The notes beneath the pieces are model-generated. The model did no database searches and was not told the DNA's origin. It was given only the letters and a program-made list of their open reading frames with translations. Shown in pieces: positions 1-8,049 of a DNA stretch of 32,445 bases. This stretch comes from an uncultured Collinsella sp. GTDB lineage: Bacteria > Actinomycetota > Coriobacteriia > Coriobacteriales > Coriobacteriaceae. The first letter of the stretch is position 1. Every line of letters starts with the position of its first letter. The position numbers were made by a program, and so were the translations under genes. The stretch covers positions 1 to 32,445 of the forward strand of contig CABUTO010000027.1 in the NCBI GenBank assembly GCA_902494535.1, in the 5' to 3' direction.

Positions 1-2
1 TG

Positions 3-95
3 GAACGGGGGAAACGGCGGTCGACGAAACTGGAGAGGAGGTATTACGAGCTCCTGTGCGAATTGGAGAGAACGCTCCCGCAAACTGCCTCTTGA
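3..95 (+). CDS. possible C-terminal end of an unknown gene
   Basis: A frame that is open from the left edge runs to a TGA at 93-95. It gives about 30 charged residues, including the stretch LERRYYELLCELERTL, which could be an amphipathic helix. The other two forward frames are also open for a while, so this is weak. No family is recognised. If real, the gene starts left of the window. Confidence 0.22.
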   Translation, partial: ERGKRRSTKLERRYYELLCELERTLPQTAS

Positions 96-458
96 CAACT
101 TATAGGAGCGTCGGTTTTGCGAATCAATCGAGTCATTCCCGAAATCGCGAATCAAGGGCCTAATTCGCCCAAATTGCGCACGAATCAGCCCTCGGGCGGT
201 ACGACGCGACACGCATCGACAACACTCGGACTGGATTAGTCATCGAGTGGGAGTAGTAATAGAACATTTAGAACATTTGCTCTTGTTTTTCATACGGTTT
301 CGTACGGTTCCGATGGCGACCGATGGGGGCGTTTCGCAGCCGCCGCACCTGCAAGCTGCATGGTCTCACAATCGGGCAAGAACTCAGAAGGCTCCGCGTG
401 AAAAACGTGGAGCCTTCCCGTTTCCTTCGGTGCAGGCGGATCGGGATCTACCGCCGAT
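96..458. other. intergenic region, no gene seen
   Basis: No convincing coding frame is seen in these 363 bases. The DNA is AT-richer than the neighbouring genes. It holds short direct repeats: GAACATTT at 262-269 and 271-278, and TACGGTT at 293-299 and 303-309. The only structured element is the hairpin at 388-416, which lies just beyond the end of the minus-strand alcohol dehydrogenase gene. Confidence 0.5.
388..416 (-). terminator. hairpin terminator after the alcohol dehydrogenase gene
   Basis: An 11-bp stem with one G-T pair (arms 388-398 and 406-416, ending in AAGGCTCC and GGAGCCTT) closes a 7-base loop. It lies 42 bases past the stop codon of the minus-strand gene ending at 459. No long T run follows on either strand, so termination strength is uncertain and it may be bidirectional. 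Confidence 0.55.
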
Positions 459-1622
459 CTAGAGGCACTCGGTCAGAATCTGGAACACCTCGCTGCGCTC
501 CAGTTTCTTGGCGCAGCCGCCGGTGAGCACGCAGGTGTCCGCAACCTTGTGCAGCGTCTCCTCGGACGCGTCGGAGCCCATTTCGGCGAAGCTCGCGGGA
601 AGCCCCATCTCGCCGATGAACGTCTGCAGACGGTCGATGCCCTCCAGCGCCACCGTAAGGTCGTCTTTGCCCTTGGCGTCGACACCCCACACCTCGCGCG
701 CCCAGCGGGCGAACTGCGCGGGCGCCTCGGGGGCCAGGTGGCGGTAGAGCGCAGGGTGGATGACCGCGAGGCCCATTCCGTGGTTGGTGTGGGTGTACGC
801 GCCGTACTGGTGCTGGATCATGTGCGCCTGGAAGTCCGTTGACTTGCCGATCTTGAGCACGCCGTTCTCGGCCATGGCGGAGTCGTATGCGAGCTCGCTG
901 AGCGCCTCGAGGTTCTGGTCGTCGTTCGCGATGATCCGCATGTTGCGGATGACGTTACGCTGGATGGCGAGGTTGATGTCGTCGGTGACATTGCGCCCGC
1001 GCGGGCTTCCGAAATAGCTCTCCATGCAGTGCGAGAGCGTGTCAAACGCGCCGCTCATGAACTGCGCGTGCGGTACGGTGAGCGTGAGTGCCGGGTCGAG
1101 CGCCGCCCACATGGGCATCGCCCCCAGATAGGCGCCCTTCACGTGCGTCTCCTCGTTGGTGATGACGGCGCCGTTGTTCTGCTCGGCACCCGTGCCGGAG
1201 AGCGTAACGATGCAGCCCATGGGGATGAACGAACTCGGCATCTTGTCGTCGGCGTGCTCGAACGTCTCGATGTCCTCGTCAAGCATCGCCTGTGCGGAGA
1301 CCACCTTGCAGCAGTCGAAGACCGACCCGCCGCCGACGGCGAGAATGAAGTCGACCTGCTCCTCGCGTGCGAGCGCGGCACCTTCCTGGCACTTCCCGTA
1401 GGTCGGGTTGGGCATGATGCCGCCGAAGTCCACCACGCGCTTGCCCGCGCTCGTGAGCTTATCGACCACGTGGCCGTAGACGCCGGTTAGCTTGACCGAA
1501 CCTCCGCCGTAGGCGAGCATCACTGTCCTGCCCATGGCACCCATCTCGGCGTCGAGTGCCTGGTCCATGGCCCCCTCGCCGAAGTAGTTCCTGACCGGGT
1601 AGTCGTACGTGAATGAGTTCAT
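459..1622 (-). CDS. iron-containing alcohol dehydrogenase (YqhD/BdhA-like)
   Basis: 387 residues, the normal length for group III iron-dependent alcohol dehydrogenases, which reduce aldehydes to alcohols with NAD(P)H in the cytoplasm. The N-terminal half has the nucleotide-binding GGGSVFDCCK loop near residue 95. The C-terminal half has GTGAEQNNGAVITNEETH, the metal-site segment FDTLSHCMESYF and the histidine-rich THTNHGMGLAVIHPA, all typical of the YqhD/butanol dehydrogenase branch. The ATG at 1620-1622 was chosen because AGGAGG lies 8 bases upstream; a longer in-frame start lacks a ribosome site and adds 25 atypical residues. It follows the AKR gene by 44 bases and is probably co-transcribed with it. 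The physiological substrate is unknown; an aldehyde is inferred. Confidence 0.9.
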   Translation of the reverse strand: MNSFTYDYPVRNYFGEGAMDQALDAEMGAMGRTVMLAYGGGSVKLTGVYGHVVDKLTSAGKRVVDFGGIMPNPTYGKCQEGAALAREEQVDFILAVGGGSVFDCCKVVSAQAMLDEDIETFEHADDKMPSSFIPMGCIVTLSGTGAEQNNGAVITNEETHVKGAYLGAMPMWAALDPALTLTVPHAQFMSGAFDTLSHCMESYFGSPRGRNVTDDINLAIQRNVIRNMRIIANDDQNLEALSELAYDSAMAENGVLKIGKSTDFQAHMIQHQYGAYTHTNHGMGLAVIHPALYRHLAPEAPAQFARWAREVWGVDAKGKDDLTVALEGIDRLQTFIGEMGLPASFAEMGSDASEETLHKVADTCVLTGGCAKKLERSEVFQILTECL

Positions 1623-1666
1623 GGCAATTCCTCCTAGTAAGTTATCAGTGCGGTCTGATCGCTCGT

Positions 1667-2518
1667 CTACACGTTGCGCACGAGCCCGGACATCCATTCG
1701 ATGGTGGCGGGGTCGTGGTGGTCGAAGAACGCGCTGCGACCGGTGTCGAGCGCGGCGATGGCGACCATCTCGTCGTCGCCCAGCGCGAAGTCGAAGACGT
1801 CGAAGTTCTGCTCCATGCGATCGCGGTGCGTGCTCTTAGGGATGCAGACCACACCGCGCTGCAGCAGCCAGCGCAACACGACCTGGGCGACCGTCTTGCC
1901 GTGCGCCTCGCCGATGCGAGCGAGGACCTCGTTGCGGAAGAGATCGTTTCTGCCCTCCGCAAAGGGCGCCCAGCCCTCCATGGCCACCTCCTTGCCGGCC
2001 ATGTACTCCTGCGCCTCGCGCTGCTGGAAGAACACGTTGCACTCGACTTGGTTCACGGCGGGGGCGATGCGGTTGAACGAGATGAGGTTTGCGAGGTGAT
2101 CGGGGTAGAAGTTAGCTGTACCTATGGCGCGGATAACGCCCTGCTCGTAGAGCTCCTCCATGGCGCGCCACGCGCCGAAGACGTCGCCGAACGGCTGATG
2201 GATGAGGTAGAGGTCGACGTAGTCGAGTCCCAGCCGCTTGAGCGACGCGTCGAAGCCGCGCTTGGCCCCCTCGTAGCTCACATCCGACATCCACAGCTTG
2301 GTCGTCACGAACACCTCGTCGCGCGGCAGGCCGCTCGCACGAATGGCAGCCCCGACCGCCTCTTCGTTGCCGTAGCTCGCGGCCGTGTCGAGCAGCCGGT
2401 AGCCGACCGAGAGCGCGTCCTCCACGGCGCGCTGGCATTCCGCGGCGTCCGGGATCTGGTACACGCCGAAGCCGAGCTGCGGCATCCTGACGCCGTTGTT
2501 CAAGGTGATGTAGTCCAT
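1667..2518 (-). CDS. aldo/keto reductase (AKR5-like)
   Basis: 283 residues forming one (beta/alpha)8 NADPH-dependent aldo/keto reductase domain. The catalytic tetrad is visible: Asp44 and Tyr49 in LLDTAASYGNE, Lys74 in VTTKLW and His107 in YLIHQP. The C-terminal CIPKST segment is the usual cofactor-phosphate loop. It resembles the 2,5-diketo-D-gluconate reductase/YvgN branch, but the substrate cannot be assigned. The start has AAGGAAGG just upstream. It is the first gene of a two-gene minus-strand unit with the iron alcohol dehydrogenase and is divergent from the AKR operon starting at 2806. The shared 287-base gap carries two copies of the TATAAC motif. Confidence 0.92.
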   Translation of the reverse strand: MDYITLNNGVRMPQLGFGVYQIPDAAECQRAVEDALSVGYRLLDTAASYGNEEAVGAAIRASGLPRDEVFVTTKLWMSDVSYEGAKRGFDASLKRLGLDYVDLYLIHQPFGDVFGAWRAMEELYEQGVIRAIGTANFYPDHLANLISFNRIAPAVNQVECNVFFQQREAQEYMAGKEVAMEGWAPFAEGRNDLFRNEVLARIGEAHGKTVAQVVLRWLLQRGVVCIPKSTHRDRMEQNFDVFDFALGDDEMVAIAALDTGRSAFFDHHDPATIEWMSGLVRNV

Positions 2519-2594
2519 GGTGCCTTCCTTTCTCGCAACTTGACGTATCCACCATACGAGGGGCGCCGCGCCGGCGGAAGTTTCCGTTGGTGAG

Positions 2595-2639
2595 GGTTCT
2601 ATAACGCTGGGGTGCGCACGGGGTTATAACCCGCGGGTT
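2595..2639. promoter_or_regulatory. probable operator, TATAAC palindromes in a divergent promoter
   Basis: This lies between two divergent reductase operons. GGGTTATAACCC at 2621-2632 is a perfect 12-bp palindrome. It overlaps a second perfect palindrome, AACCCGCGGGTT, at 2628-2639. A further TATAAC copy at 2600-2605 is followed by GGGGT. Related sequences occur at 5533 and 9651 in other promoters of the island, one of them beside the LysR gene. Binding by that LysR protein is inferred. Confidence 0.5.
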
Positions 2640-2805
2640 CAGGGCACCGCACCAAAGGGGGATTCCGTCGAGCGCTTTGCGGTCGTACGCTTGGCGATGA
2701 GAGAGCAAAGGCCATCGACAGAGGATGTGCCTAACGGAGTCCGATGAACGGGCGGACGTGGGCGTCGCAAACAAATGACGGACATCATAGACAGGGAGAA
2801 CAGGA

Positions 2806-3795
2806 ATGGACAAGCGCGTTTTGGGAAAGAGCGGCATCGAAGTCAGCCCGCTCGGCATGGGCTGCATGGGAATCACGCACGCGAGCGGAGACCCGATGCC
2901 CGACGACGAGGCCGCGAGCGTCGTCCGTCAGGCCCACGAGATGGGCTATACCTTCTTTGACACGGCGGAGTGCTACGTTGGCACGTGCGCTGATGGGACC
3001 GAGGCGCACAACGAGGACGTGGTGGGCAAGGCGCTCGCGCCCGTGCGCGACGAGGTTGTCATTGCCACCAAGTTCGGCGTCACGCACGCCCCGGACAAGA
3101 CCATCCTCGTGGACTCGCGCCCCGAGGTTATCCGTATCTCGGTGGAGAAGAGCCTGCGCCGGCTGCGCACCGACCACATCGACCTCTACTACCAGCACCG
3201 AATCGACCCAAAGGTCGAGCCCGAGGTCGTTGCAGACACCATGGCAGACCTCATCAAGGAAGGTAAGATCCGCGCCTGGGGAATCTCCGAGGCGACGGAG
3301 GAGTACCTGCGTCGCGCCGATGCGGTGTGCCCCGTCTCCGCCGTTCAGAACCGCTACTCCATGATGGCACGCTGGAACGAATCCCTGTTCCCCGTGCTCG
3401 AGGAGCTGAACGTTGCCTTCGTGGCCTTTTCTCCCATGGCGAACGGCTTTCTGACGGGCGCGTACAGCCACAACACCAGATTCGAGGGCGCCCAAGACTA
3501 CCGCGATGGCATGCCGCAGTACACAGAGGAAGGCGAAAGGCGCGCCGAGCCCCTCATGCGGTTCGTTCGCGAGCTGGCTGAGCTGCACGCGGCGACGCCC
3601 GCCCAGGTCTCCCTTTCCTGGATGCTCGAGAAGAAGCCCTATATCATTCCCATCCCGGGCAGTCGCAAGCCCGAACGACTGCTCGAGAACCTCGGTGCCG
3701 CCGAGGTCGGGCTCACCGACGATGAGGTTGCCAAGATCGACGGGCTGCTCAACGGACTCGACCTCATGGTCTTCGGCGGGCACACGGTAAGGTAG
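2806..3795 (+). CDS. aldo/keto reductase (YajO/IolS-like)
   Basis: 329 residues, an NADPH-dependent aldo/keto reductase of the longer AKR11/13-like branch. Tetrad residues are Asp52 and Tyr57 in FFDTAECYVG, Lys89 in ATKFG and His131 in YYQHRID. The region after the tetrad has the branch-typical WGISEA and IPIPGSRKPERL segments, the latter binding the cofactor. AGGGAG and AGGA lie just before the ATG. It is the first gene of a plus-strand operon: the RibD-like gene starts 6 bases after its stop and the esterase overlaps that one by 4 bases. The substrate is unknown; aldehydes or ketones are inferred from the family. Confidence 0.92.
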   Translation: MDKRVLGKSGIEVSPLGMGCMGITHASGDPMPDDEAASVVRQAHEMGYTFFDTAECYVGTCADGTEAHNEDVVGKALAPVRDEVVIATKFGVTHAPDKTILVDSRPEVIRISVEKSLRRLRTDHIDLYYQHRIDPKVEPEVVADTMADLIKEGKIRAWGISEATEEYLRRADAVCPVSAVQNRYSMMARWNESLFPVLEELNVAFVAFSPMANGFLTGAYSHNTRFEGAQDYRDGMPQYTEEGERRAEPLMRFVRELAELHAATPAQVSLSWMLEKKPYIIPIPGSRKPERLLENLGAAEVGLTDDEVAKIDGLLNGLDLMVFGGHTVR

Positions 3796-3801
3796 GGAGC
3801 C

Positions 3802-4509
3802 ATGAACATTAGACCCTATGTCGTCTGTCATGTCTTTGCCGGGCTCAACGGGCGTATCGACGGCGCGTACATGCTCGACCCCGCCGCCTCGCCCGCACGC
3901 GCCGCGTACTCTCGCAAGCAGGTCGAGTTCGGGGCGGACGCCGTGGCGTACGGGGCCGTGACCACGAAGGGCTTCGTCGGGTCGCGCCCCCTTGCGCTCG
4001 ATACCCACGGGAGCGCGCCCAAGGGGGACTTCGTGGCGCCTCATGACGAACGATCGTTCTACGTCTCCGTCGACCCCGCCGGGGAGATTGCATGGGAGTC
4101 TGCGACCTATCGTCGCGCCGGCCGTGCGGACGCGCACGTCATCGAGATCCTCACCGAGGCGGCATCGCCGGCGTATCGCGACTATCTGCGAGAGCGCGGC
4201 GTCTCATACGTGCTTGCCGGCTCGCGCGGGCTAGACCTCCCGCTCGCCCTGCGCAAGCTGCGCGAGCTTTTTGGCATCGAGCGCCTGCTCGTGTGCGGCG
4301 GCGGAAAGACGGACATGTCGTTTCTTGCCGCGGGCGTGCTTGACGAGCTGAGCCTCGTTCTCTCCCCGACGGTCTCGGGGGAGCCCGAAACGGCTTCCGT
4401 CTTCGACGAGATGCCTCGCTCAGCCGGCGGTTCGCACGTATTCTCGCTTGAGCGCGTCGAGCGCCTTGCCGGCGACGGCCTCCACCTCGTCTATCGAGTG
4501 CGGCGATGA
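3802..4509 (+). CDS. RibD C-terminal/dihydrofolate reductase-like NADPH reductase
   Basis: 235 residues matching the single-domain RibD-C (DHFR fold) family. These are NADPH-dependent reductases related to the pyrimidine reductase of riboflavin synthesis. The N-terminus reads YVVCHVFAGLNGRIDG, the usual first strand and helix. The C-terminal half carries the nucleotide loop LLVCGGGKTDMSFLAAG followed by DELSLVLSPTVSG. No deaminase domain is attached, so a role in riboflavin synthesis is doubtful and it may reduce a small heterocycle or other xenobiotic. GGGAG precedes the start by 2-3 bases, 6 bases after the AKR stop. Its end overlaps the esterase start as ATGA, suggesting translational coupling. 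Confidence 0.82.
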   Translation: MNIRPYVVCHVFAGLNGRIDGAYMLDPAASPARAAYSRKQVEFGADAVAYGAVTTKGFVGSRPLALDTHGSAPKGDFVAPHDERSFYVSVDPAGEIAWESATYRRAGRADAHVIEILTEAASPAYRDYLRERGVSYVLAGSRGLDLPLALRKLRELFGIERLLVCGGGKTDMSFLAAGVLDELSLVLSPTVSGEPETASVFDEMPRSAGGSHVFSLERVERLAGDGLHLVYRVRR

Positions 4510-5507
4510 TGCCGCGCCGTTCGTTTCTGGAGGCTGCCGTGTGGTTGGCCGCTGCGGGCAGCCTTGCCGGCTGCTCGTCGGACGGGACCGCCGGGTTCGC
4601 GCGCGGCTCCGCTCCGGGCCCGGTCACGGCGGACACGCCCATCTACGACGTCATCAACAACCCTTTGCTCGATGGCTACGGACGGCTGCTCTTCCCCACA
4701 ACGCTCCATCCGCCGACGGAGGATATGACGCTCGATGACCTTTCCGCTTGCCTGCCGTGGTACTCGGAAATCCATACGAGCACCACGGTCGACGTCGTCA
4801 GCTATCTGCTGTCAGAGCGCGCAGCGGAACGGACGTTCTTCTACGACATCTACACGGATGCCGAGAAGGCCGCCGACCCCTCGCTCGCCAACACGGGGCT
4901 CTTCCGCTTCGCTGCCGAGGGAGCGGGCGGCGCGTCTGCACCGTTTGCCGTGGTAAGCGCGGGCGGCGGATTCGCCTACGTCGCTGCCATGCACGACTCC
5001 TTCCCGCACTGTCTGCACCTGGCCCGTTCCGGCGTCAACGGGTTCGCGGTCATCTATCGGCCGGACGCGCAGCTCGCCTGCGAGGACTTGGCCCGCGCCG
5101 TCTCCTTCATCTTCGAGCACGCCGACGAGCTCAGCGTGGACACGTCGGGCTATTCGCTGTGGGGCGGCTCGGCCGGTGCGCGCATGGCGGCATGGGTCGG
5201 CGGCTACGGCCCGGCCGCCTTTGGCGCGCCAGTAGGAACGCCCCAGCCCGCGGCGGCCATCATGCAGTACACCGGCATGAGCGAACTGACGGGTGCCGAC
5301 CCCGCGACCTACGCCTGCGTGGGTGATCGCGACGGCATCGCGAGCTGGCGCACCATGCAGGCGCGTCTCGAAGCGCTCTCAGCAACGGGCGTGCCCACGG
5401 AGTTTCATGTTTACGAAGGCCTGAGCCACGGCTTTGGCCTGGGTGTCGACACCGTGGCAGAGGGCTGGATCGACGATGCCCTCGCGTTTTGGAAGGCGCA
5501 GCGATGA
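4506..5507 (+). CDS. Tat-exported lipoprotein alpha/beta hydrolase (esterase)
   Basis: 333 residues. The N-terminus PRRSFLEAAVWLAAAG is a twin-arginine-type signal, and LAGC gives a lipobox with Cys23, so the mature enzyme should sit on the outer face of the membrane. The catalytic domain has the nucleophile elbow WGGSAGARMAAW near residue 220, an acid candidate in CVGDRDGIASW, and the histidine in EGLSHGFGLG near the end. This resembles acetyl-esterase/BD-FAE-type alpha/beta hydrolases. ATG overlaps the preceding stop as ATGA; a second ATG follows directly. It is the last gene of the AKR operon, so an exported esterase is co-expressed with cytoplasmic reductases. The substrate is unknown; an ester-linked compound freed outside and reduced inside is an inference. 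Confidence 0.82.
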   Translation: MMPRRSFLEAAVWLAAAGSLAGCSSDGTAGFARGSAPGPVTADTPIYDVINNPLLDGYGRLLFPTTLHPPTEDMTLDDLSACLPWYSEIHTSTTVDVVSYLLSERAAERTFFYDIYTDAEKAADPSLANTGLFRFAAEGAGGASAPFAVVSAGGGFAYVAAMHDSFPHCLHLARSGVNGFAVIYRPDAQLACEDLARAVSFIFEHADELSVDTSGYSLWGGSAGARMAAWVGGYGPAAFGAPVGTPQPAAAIMQYTGMSELTGADPATYACVGDRDGIASWRTMQARLEALSATGVPTEFHVYEGLSHGFGLGVDTVAEGWIDDALAFWKAQR

Positions 5508-5532
5508 GGATGGCAAGACGTACACACCCCAC

Positions 5533-5542
5533 GGTTATAAGC
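5533..5542. promoter_or_regulatory. TATAAC-type operator half site upstream of the flavoprotein gene
   Basis: GGTTATAAGC differs by one base from the perfect palindrome GGTTATAACC found at 2622-2631. It lies 84 bases before the flavoprotein start codon and after the esterase stop. It is probably part of the same regulator's target set; function is inferred from the recurrence. Confidence 0.35.
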
Positions 5543-5625
5543 TGCCTACGAGCAGGAACTTCTCGCCGGATCTTCTCACGCCTATGGTAAAGGCGGTATC
5601 AGACAATACGTAAGGAGTGAGACGT

Positions 5626-6075
5626 ATGATTCTTTTCATCAACGGAAGCCCCAACAAGGATGGCAACACGGCGCGCCTGGCGCGCGAGCTCATCGGCGAT
5701 CGCCCGTACGAGCAGCTGAATCTTGCCGAGCACAAGGTCTACGGCTACGGCCAGAACTACGGCGACGATGACTTCGAGGACGTGCTCGCGCGCATCGAGG
5801 CGGCGGACACCCTGGTCGTGGGGTCGCCCGTCTACTGGCACAACCTCTCCGGCATGCTGCGCAACCTGCTCGACCGCTTCTACGGTCCGGTGCGCGAGGG
5901 CAGTATGAGCGGCAAGACGCTCTATTTCGTGTTCCAAGGTGGCGCGCCCACGCGCGAGATGCTCGATTGGGGCGAGTACACCATGAAGCGCTTCGCCGCG
6001 CTCTACGGCATGACCTACGGCGGCATGGTCGACAACACGCACGAGGCAAGGGCGCTCTCGAAGAAGCTCGCGTAG
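5626..6075 (+). CDS. small flavodoxin-fold NAD(P)H oxidoreductase
   Basis: 149 residues with a flavodoxin-like fold. The N-terminal FINGSPNKDGNTARLA is the FMN phosphate loop of the NADPH-dependent FMN reductase/WrbA-like group, and VVGSPVYWHNLSGMLRNLLDR is the second FMN-contacting loop. It has no signal peptide, so it acts in the cytoplasm. The ATG at 5626 was chosen because AAGGAG ends 8 bases upstream; a GTG at 5617 lies inside that ribosome site. It forms its own transcription unit: an operator-like motif lies upstream and a strong terminator downstream. It may feed or draw electrons from the neighbouring reductases, but the partner is unknown. Confidence 0.85.
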   Translation: MILFINGSPNKDGNTARLARELIGDRPYEQLNLAEHKVYGYGQNYGDDDFEDVLARIEAADTLVVGSPVYWHNLSGMLRNLLDRFYGPVREGSMSGKTLYFVFQGGAPTREMLDWGEYTMKRFAALYGMTYGGMVDNTHEARALSKKLA

Positions 6076-6101
6076 TCCCGACTTGCGTAACCCAGTTCGG
6101 C

Positions 6102-6140
6102 GGCGGTGGGCCCGTGAAGACGGAGGCCCACCGCCCCTTT
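6102..6140 (+). terminator. Rho-independent terminator
   Basis: A perfect 11-bp GC-rich stem (arms 6102-6112 and 6125-6135, GGCGGTGGGCC and its complement) with a 12-base loop is followed by CCTTTT. It lies 26 bases after the flavoprotein stop codon. The next 150 bases, up to the convergent gene end at 6300, hold no gene that I can support. Confidence 0.85.
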
Positions 6141-6299
6141 TCGTTCGCCAAGTGTATGATCGGACGGGCGCTGCGGACGACTACCTGCATGAGCAGGGCA
6201 CCCAGAAACGCGAAAACATCTGAACCACAAGCAGGGTCGCAAGGACTATGTCGACCGTGCGGCGCAGCGCCCTTCTCGTCAGTCCCTTTATTCTCCGCG

Positions 6300-7151
6300 T
6301 CATGAGAACAACCATCCCATGATGTCCTCGTCACGGGCAAAGAGGTAGCCGCCCGCTCCGTGCTGGCCCGCGTCCGCAGCAAAGCCCCGCTCGGTGAAGT
6401 AACTCGTGGGCTTGACATCGAGCACCACCAGCTCGCTGATGCGCTCCTCGGAAAGCCTGCGAGCTCGATAGGCGGCGCGAATCTCCTCGTACGCCTCGCG
6501 CGCGGGTCCGGAGCCGTAATAGTCATCGTTCTCGCCGATAGCCATATACACGGGAACCTCGGCTGCGGCGAGCGTCTCGATGTCGCCGTCCCAGCGCGAG
6601 ATGGTGTGAAGCGCGCGGCGGTAGAGCTCGGGGCGCGTTCCCAAGACGATGGAGATGGTCTCGCCGCCGCCCGAGCATCCGCTCAGGTACACGTGGTCCG
6701 CATCGATGCTGTAGGCACCGAGCAGCCATTCGGTGAGCTCCACCACGTCTGACGCCGATTGCTCGTCCCAGTCGTCGAGCTGGGGCGAGGCCACGATCAT
6801 GTCGGCGATGTAGTCGTTCGCCACGAAGGGGTAGTCCTCCTGAAGATTCGCCCCCACGCCCTGGAAGTAGAGCCCCTCCCAGCCGGGGCAGGCCACGTAG
6901 AGCGCATAGGGCACGGACCCGTTGTAGGAGTCCGGCACATGGAGCGAGAAGTGCAGCGTCCTGCCCGATGGCGTCTGCAGGGCGTCGTCAACGACGAAGC
7001 CGCGGTCTGTCTGCGACCCCTCCGTGAGGACGTAGCCGCCAAGCTCACGGACATCCGCGCAGCCGACCAGGCCTTCCCCGAGTACCAGCCCGCCCGCAGC
7101 GAGCGCGGCAGCCTCGATAAAGGACCTGCGTGAAAGATGGCTCACGTGCAT
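6300..7151 (-). CDS. Tat-exported lipoprotein alpha/beta hydrolase
   Basis: 283 residues. The N-terminus has SRRSFIEAAALAAGG, a twin-arginine signal, and the lipobox LVGC at Cys31. The mature part is a peptidase S9/esterase-like alpha/beta hydrolase with the nucleophile elbow LSGCSGGGETIS, an acid candidate in IGENDDYYG and the histidine in GQHGAGGY. The ATG at 7149-7151 has AGAGGA upstream; an in-frame upstream start would add 32 residues before the signal and is rejected. It is the last gene of the four-gene minus-strand operon that begins at 9571. The operon starting at 2806 also ends in such an enzyme, so the pairing of reductases with an exported hydrolase occurs twice. The substrate is unknown. 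Confidence 0.82.
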   Translation of the reverse strand: MHVSHLSRRSFIEAAALAAGGLVLGEGLVGCADVRELGGYVLTEGSQTDRGFVVDDALQTPSGRTLHFSLHVPDSYNGSVPYALYVACPGWEGLYFQGVGANLQEDYPFVANDYIADMIVASPQLDDWDEQSASDVVELTEWLLGAYSIDADHVYLSGCSGGGETISIVLGTRPELYRRALHTISRWDGDIETLAAAEVPVYMAIGENDDYYGSGPAREAYEEIRAAYRARRLSEERISELVVLDVKPTSYFTERGFAADAGQHGAGGYLFARDEDIMGWLFS

Positions 7152-7212
7152 AGTTCCTCTTTCTGAATGAACCAAGCCGAAGCCGCAGGCTTTCGGCTTG
7201 GCGAGAAGCGCA

Positions 7213-8007
7213 TCAGCGGCCGCTGTTGGCCTCTTGCAGCTCGGCAAGGGTCACGTGTTCGTTGCGGAAGCGCGCCGCGGGGTTCTTGTCGCCCGCCGCG
7301 CAGGTGATGGCGTGCGCGGGGCAGGCGTGCATGCAGGCGAGGCAGGCGTTGCAGCCAAAGCCCGCCTGCGCGTTACGGACGGCCTTACCGCCCTCGAGCG
7401 CGATGCAGCCAGCCGGGCACACCTTTGCGCACGCCCCGCATCCCATGCACTTCTCGGAATCAACGGTCAGGAATCCGCCCAGCGCCGCCGGCTCGAAGCA
7501 CAAGCCCCGGCTCATGAACTGCTCGTGCGCCGCGCGGTCCTTGTCGGTCACCGGCTCGATCCAGCGGCGGCGCGCCGCGACGTCCGCGCGGATGCGCGCA
7601 AGGTTCTCGCCGATCTTCTTCTCGGGAATGCGGGCGCGCTGCTCGTCCATGTCGAAGTTGGGCAGCCAGTTGTCCACCATGAGGAGTGTGGTTGCGTAGG
7701 CAGGGTTGAGCCCCGCCGCCCGCGCGTCCTCCAGGCACAGCTCGACGGCATTGGCGTGCCGGTTGCCGTAGGTGCAAACGAAGTAGAGGTAGGGCGTGTC
7801 GAGCGTCGCGCGCTCGAGGAACGTCTTCACCATGTCGGGCATCATGTGCCCGTAGATGGGGTACACGATGCCAATCGTATCGTCCGCGTAGGCGAGCTCG
7901 CCCTCGCGGCGCAGCTCCTGCGGGATGCTCAGGACCCTCTCGCCCTCCGCGGCCAGCTCGCGCGCCACGTAGAGGCAGTTGCCCGTCCCGGTGAAGTATA
8001 GGATCAT
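7213..8007 (-). CDS. EFR1-family flavodoxin-ferredoxin
   Basis: 264 residues. An N-terminal flavodoxin-like domain (YFTGTGNCLYVA FMN loop at residues 4-15, then IVYPIYGHMMPDMVKTFL) is fused to a C-terminal double 4Fe-4S domain. The cluster cysteines are in KCMGCGACAKVCP and GCNACLACMHACP, near residues 190-240. This is the EFR1 architecture of anaerobes, a cytoplasmic electron carrier joining FMN to two cubane clusters. GGGAG precedes the start. It sits between the Tat-lipoprotein flavodoxin (42 bases upstream) and the Tat hydrolase (61 bases downstream) in one operon. That suggests electrons from low-potential carriers are delivered to a reductase made by the same operon; the acceptor is not known. 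Confidence 0.9.
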   Translation of the reverse strand: MILYFTGTGNCLYVARELAAEGERVLSIPQELRREGELAYADDTIGIVYPIYGHMMPDMVKTFLERATLDTPYLYFVCTYGNRHANAVELCLEDARAAGLNPAYATTLLMVDNWLPNFDMDEQRARIPEKKIGENLARIRADVAARRRWIEPVTDKDRAAHEQFMSRGLCFEPAALGGFLTVDSEKCMGCGACAKVCPAGCIALEGGKAVRNAQAGFGCNACLACMHACPAHAITCAAGDKNPAARFRNEHVTLAELQEANSGR

Positions 8008-8049
8008 TCGAAACTCCCAGATTGTCAGCGGTCTGTCATCTCTAATTGC

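Noticed and set aside
2112..2876. 254-residue minus-strand frame overlapping the AKR gene start
   Set aside because: Covers the divergent promoter and runs out of frame through the AKR gene; no motif.
2785..4137. 450-residue open frame on the minus strand
   Set aside because: It lies antisense to the well-supported AKR and RibD-like genes, has no ribosome site, and its composition (Val/Gly/Arg-rich) is typical of shadow frames in GC-rich DNA.
6145..6226. Short frame ending ADDYLHEQGTQKRENI after the terminator
   Set aside because: Too short, no start signal and directly after a strong terminator; not supported as a gene.
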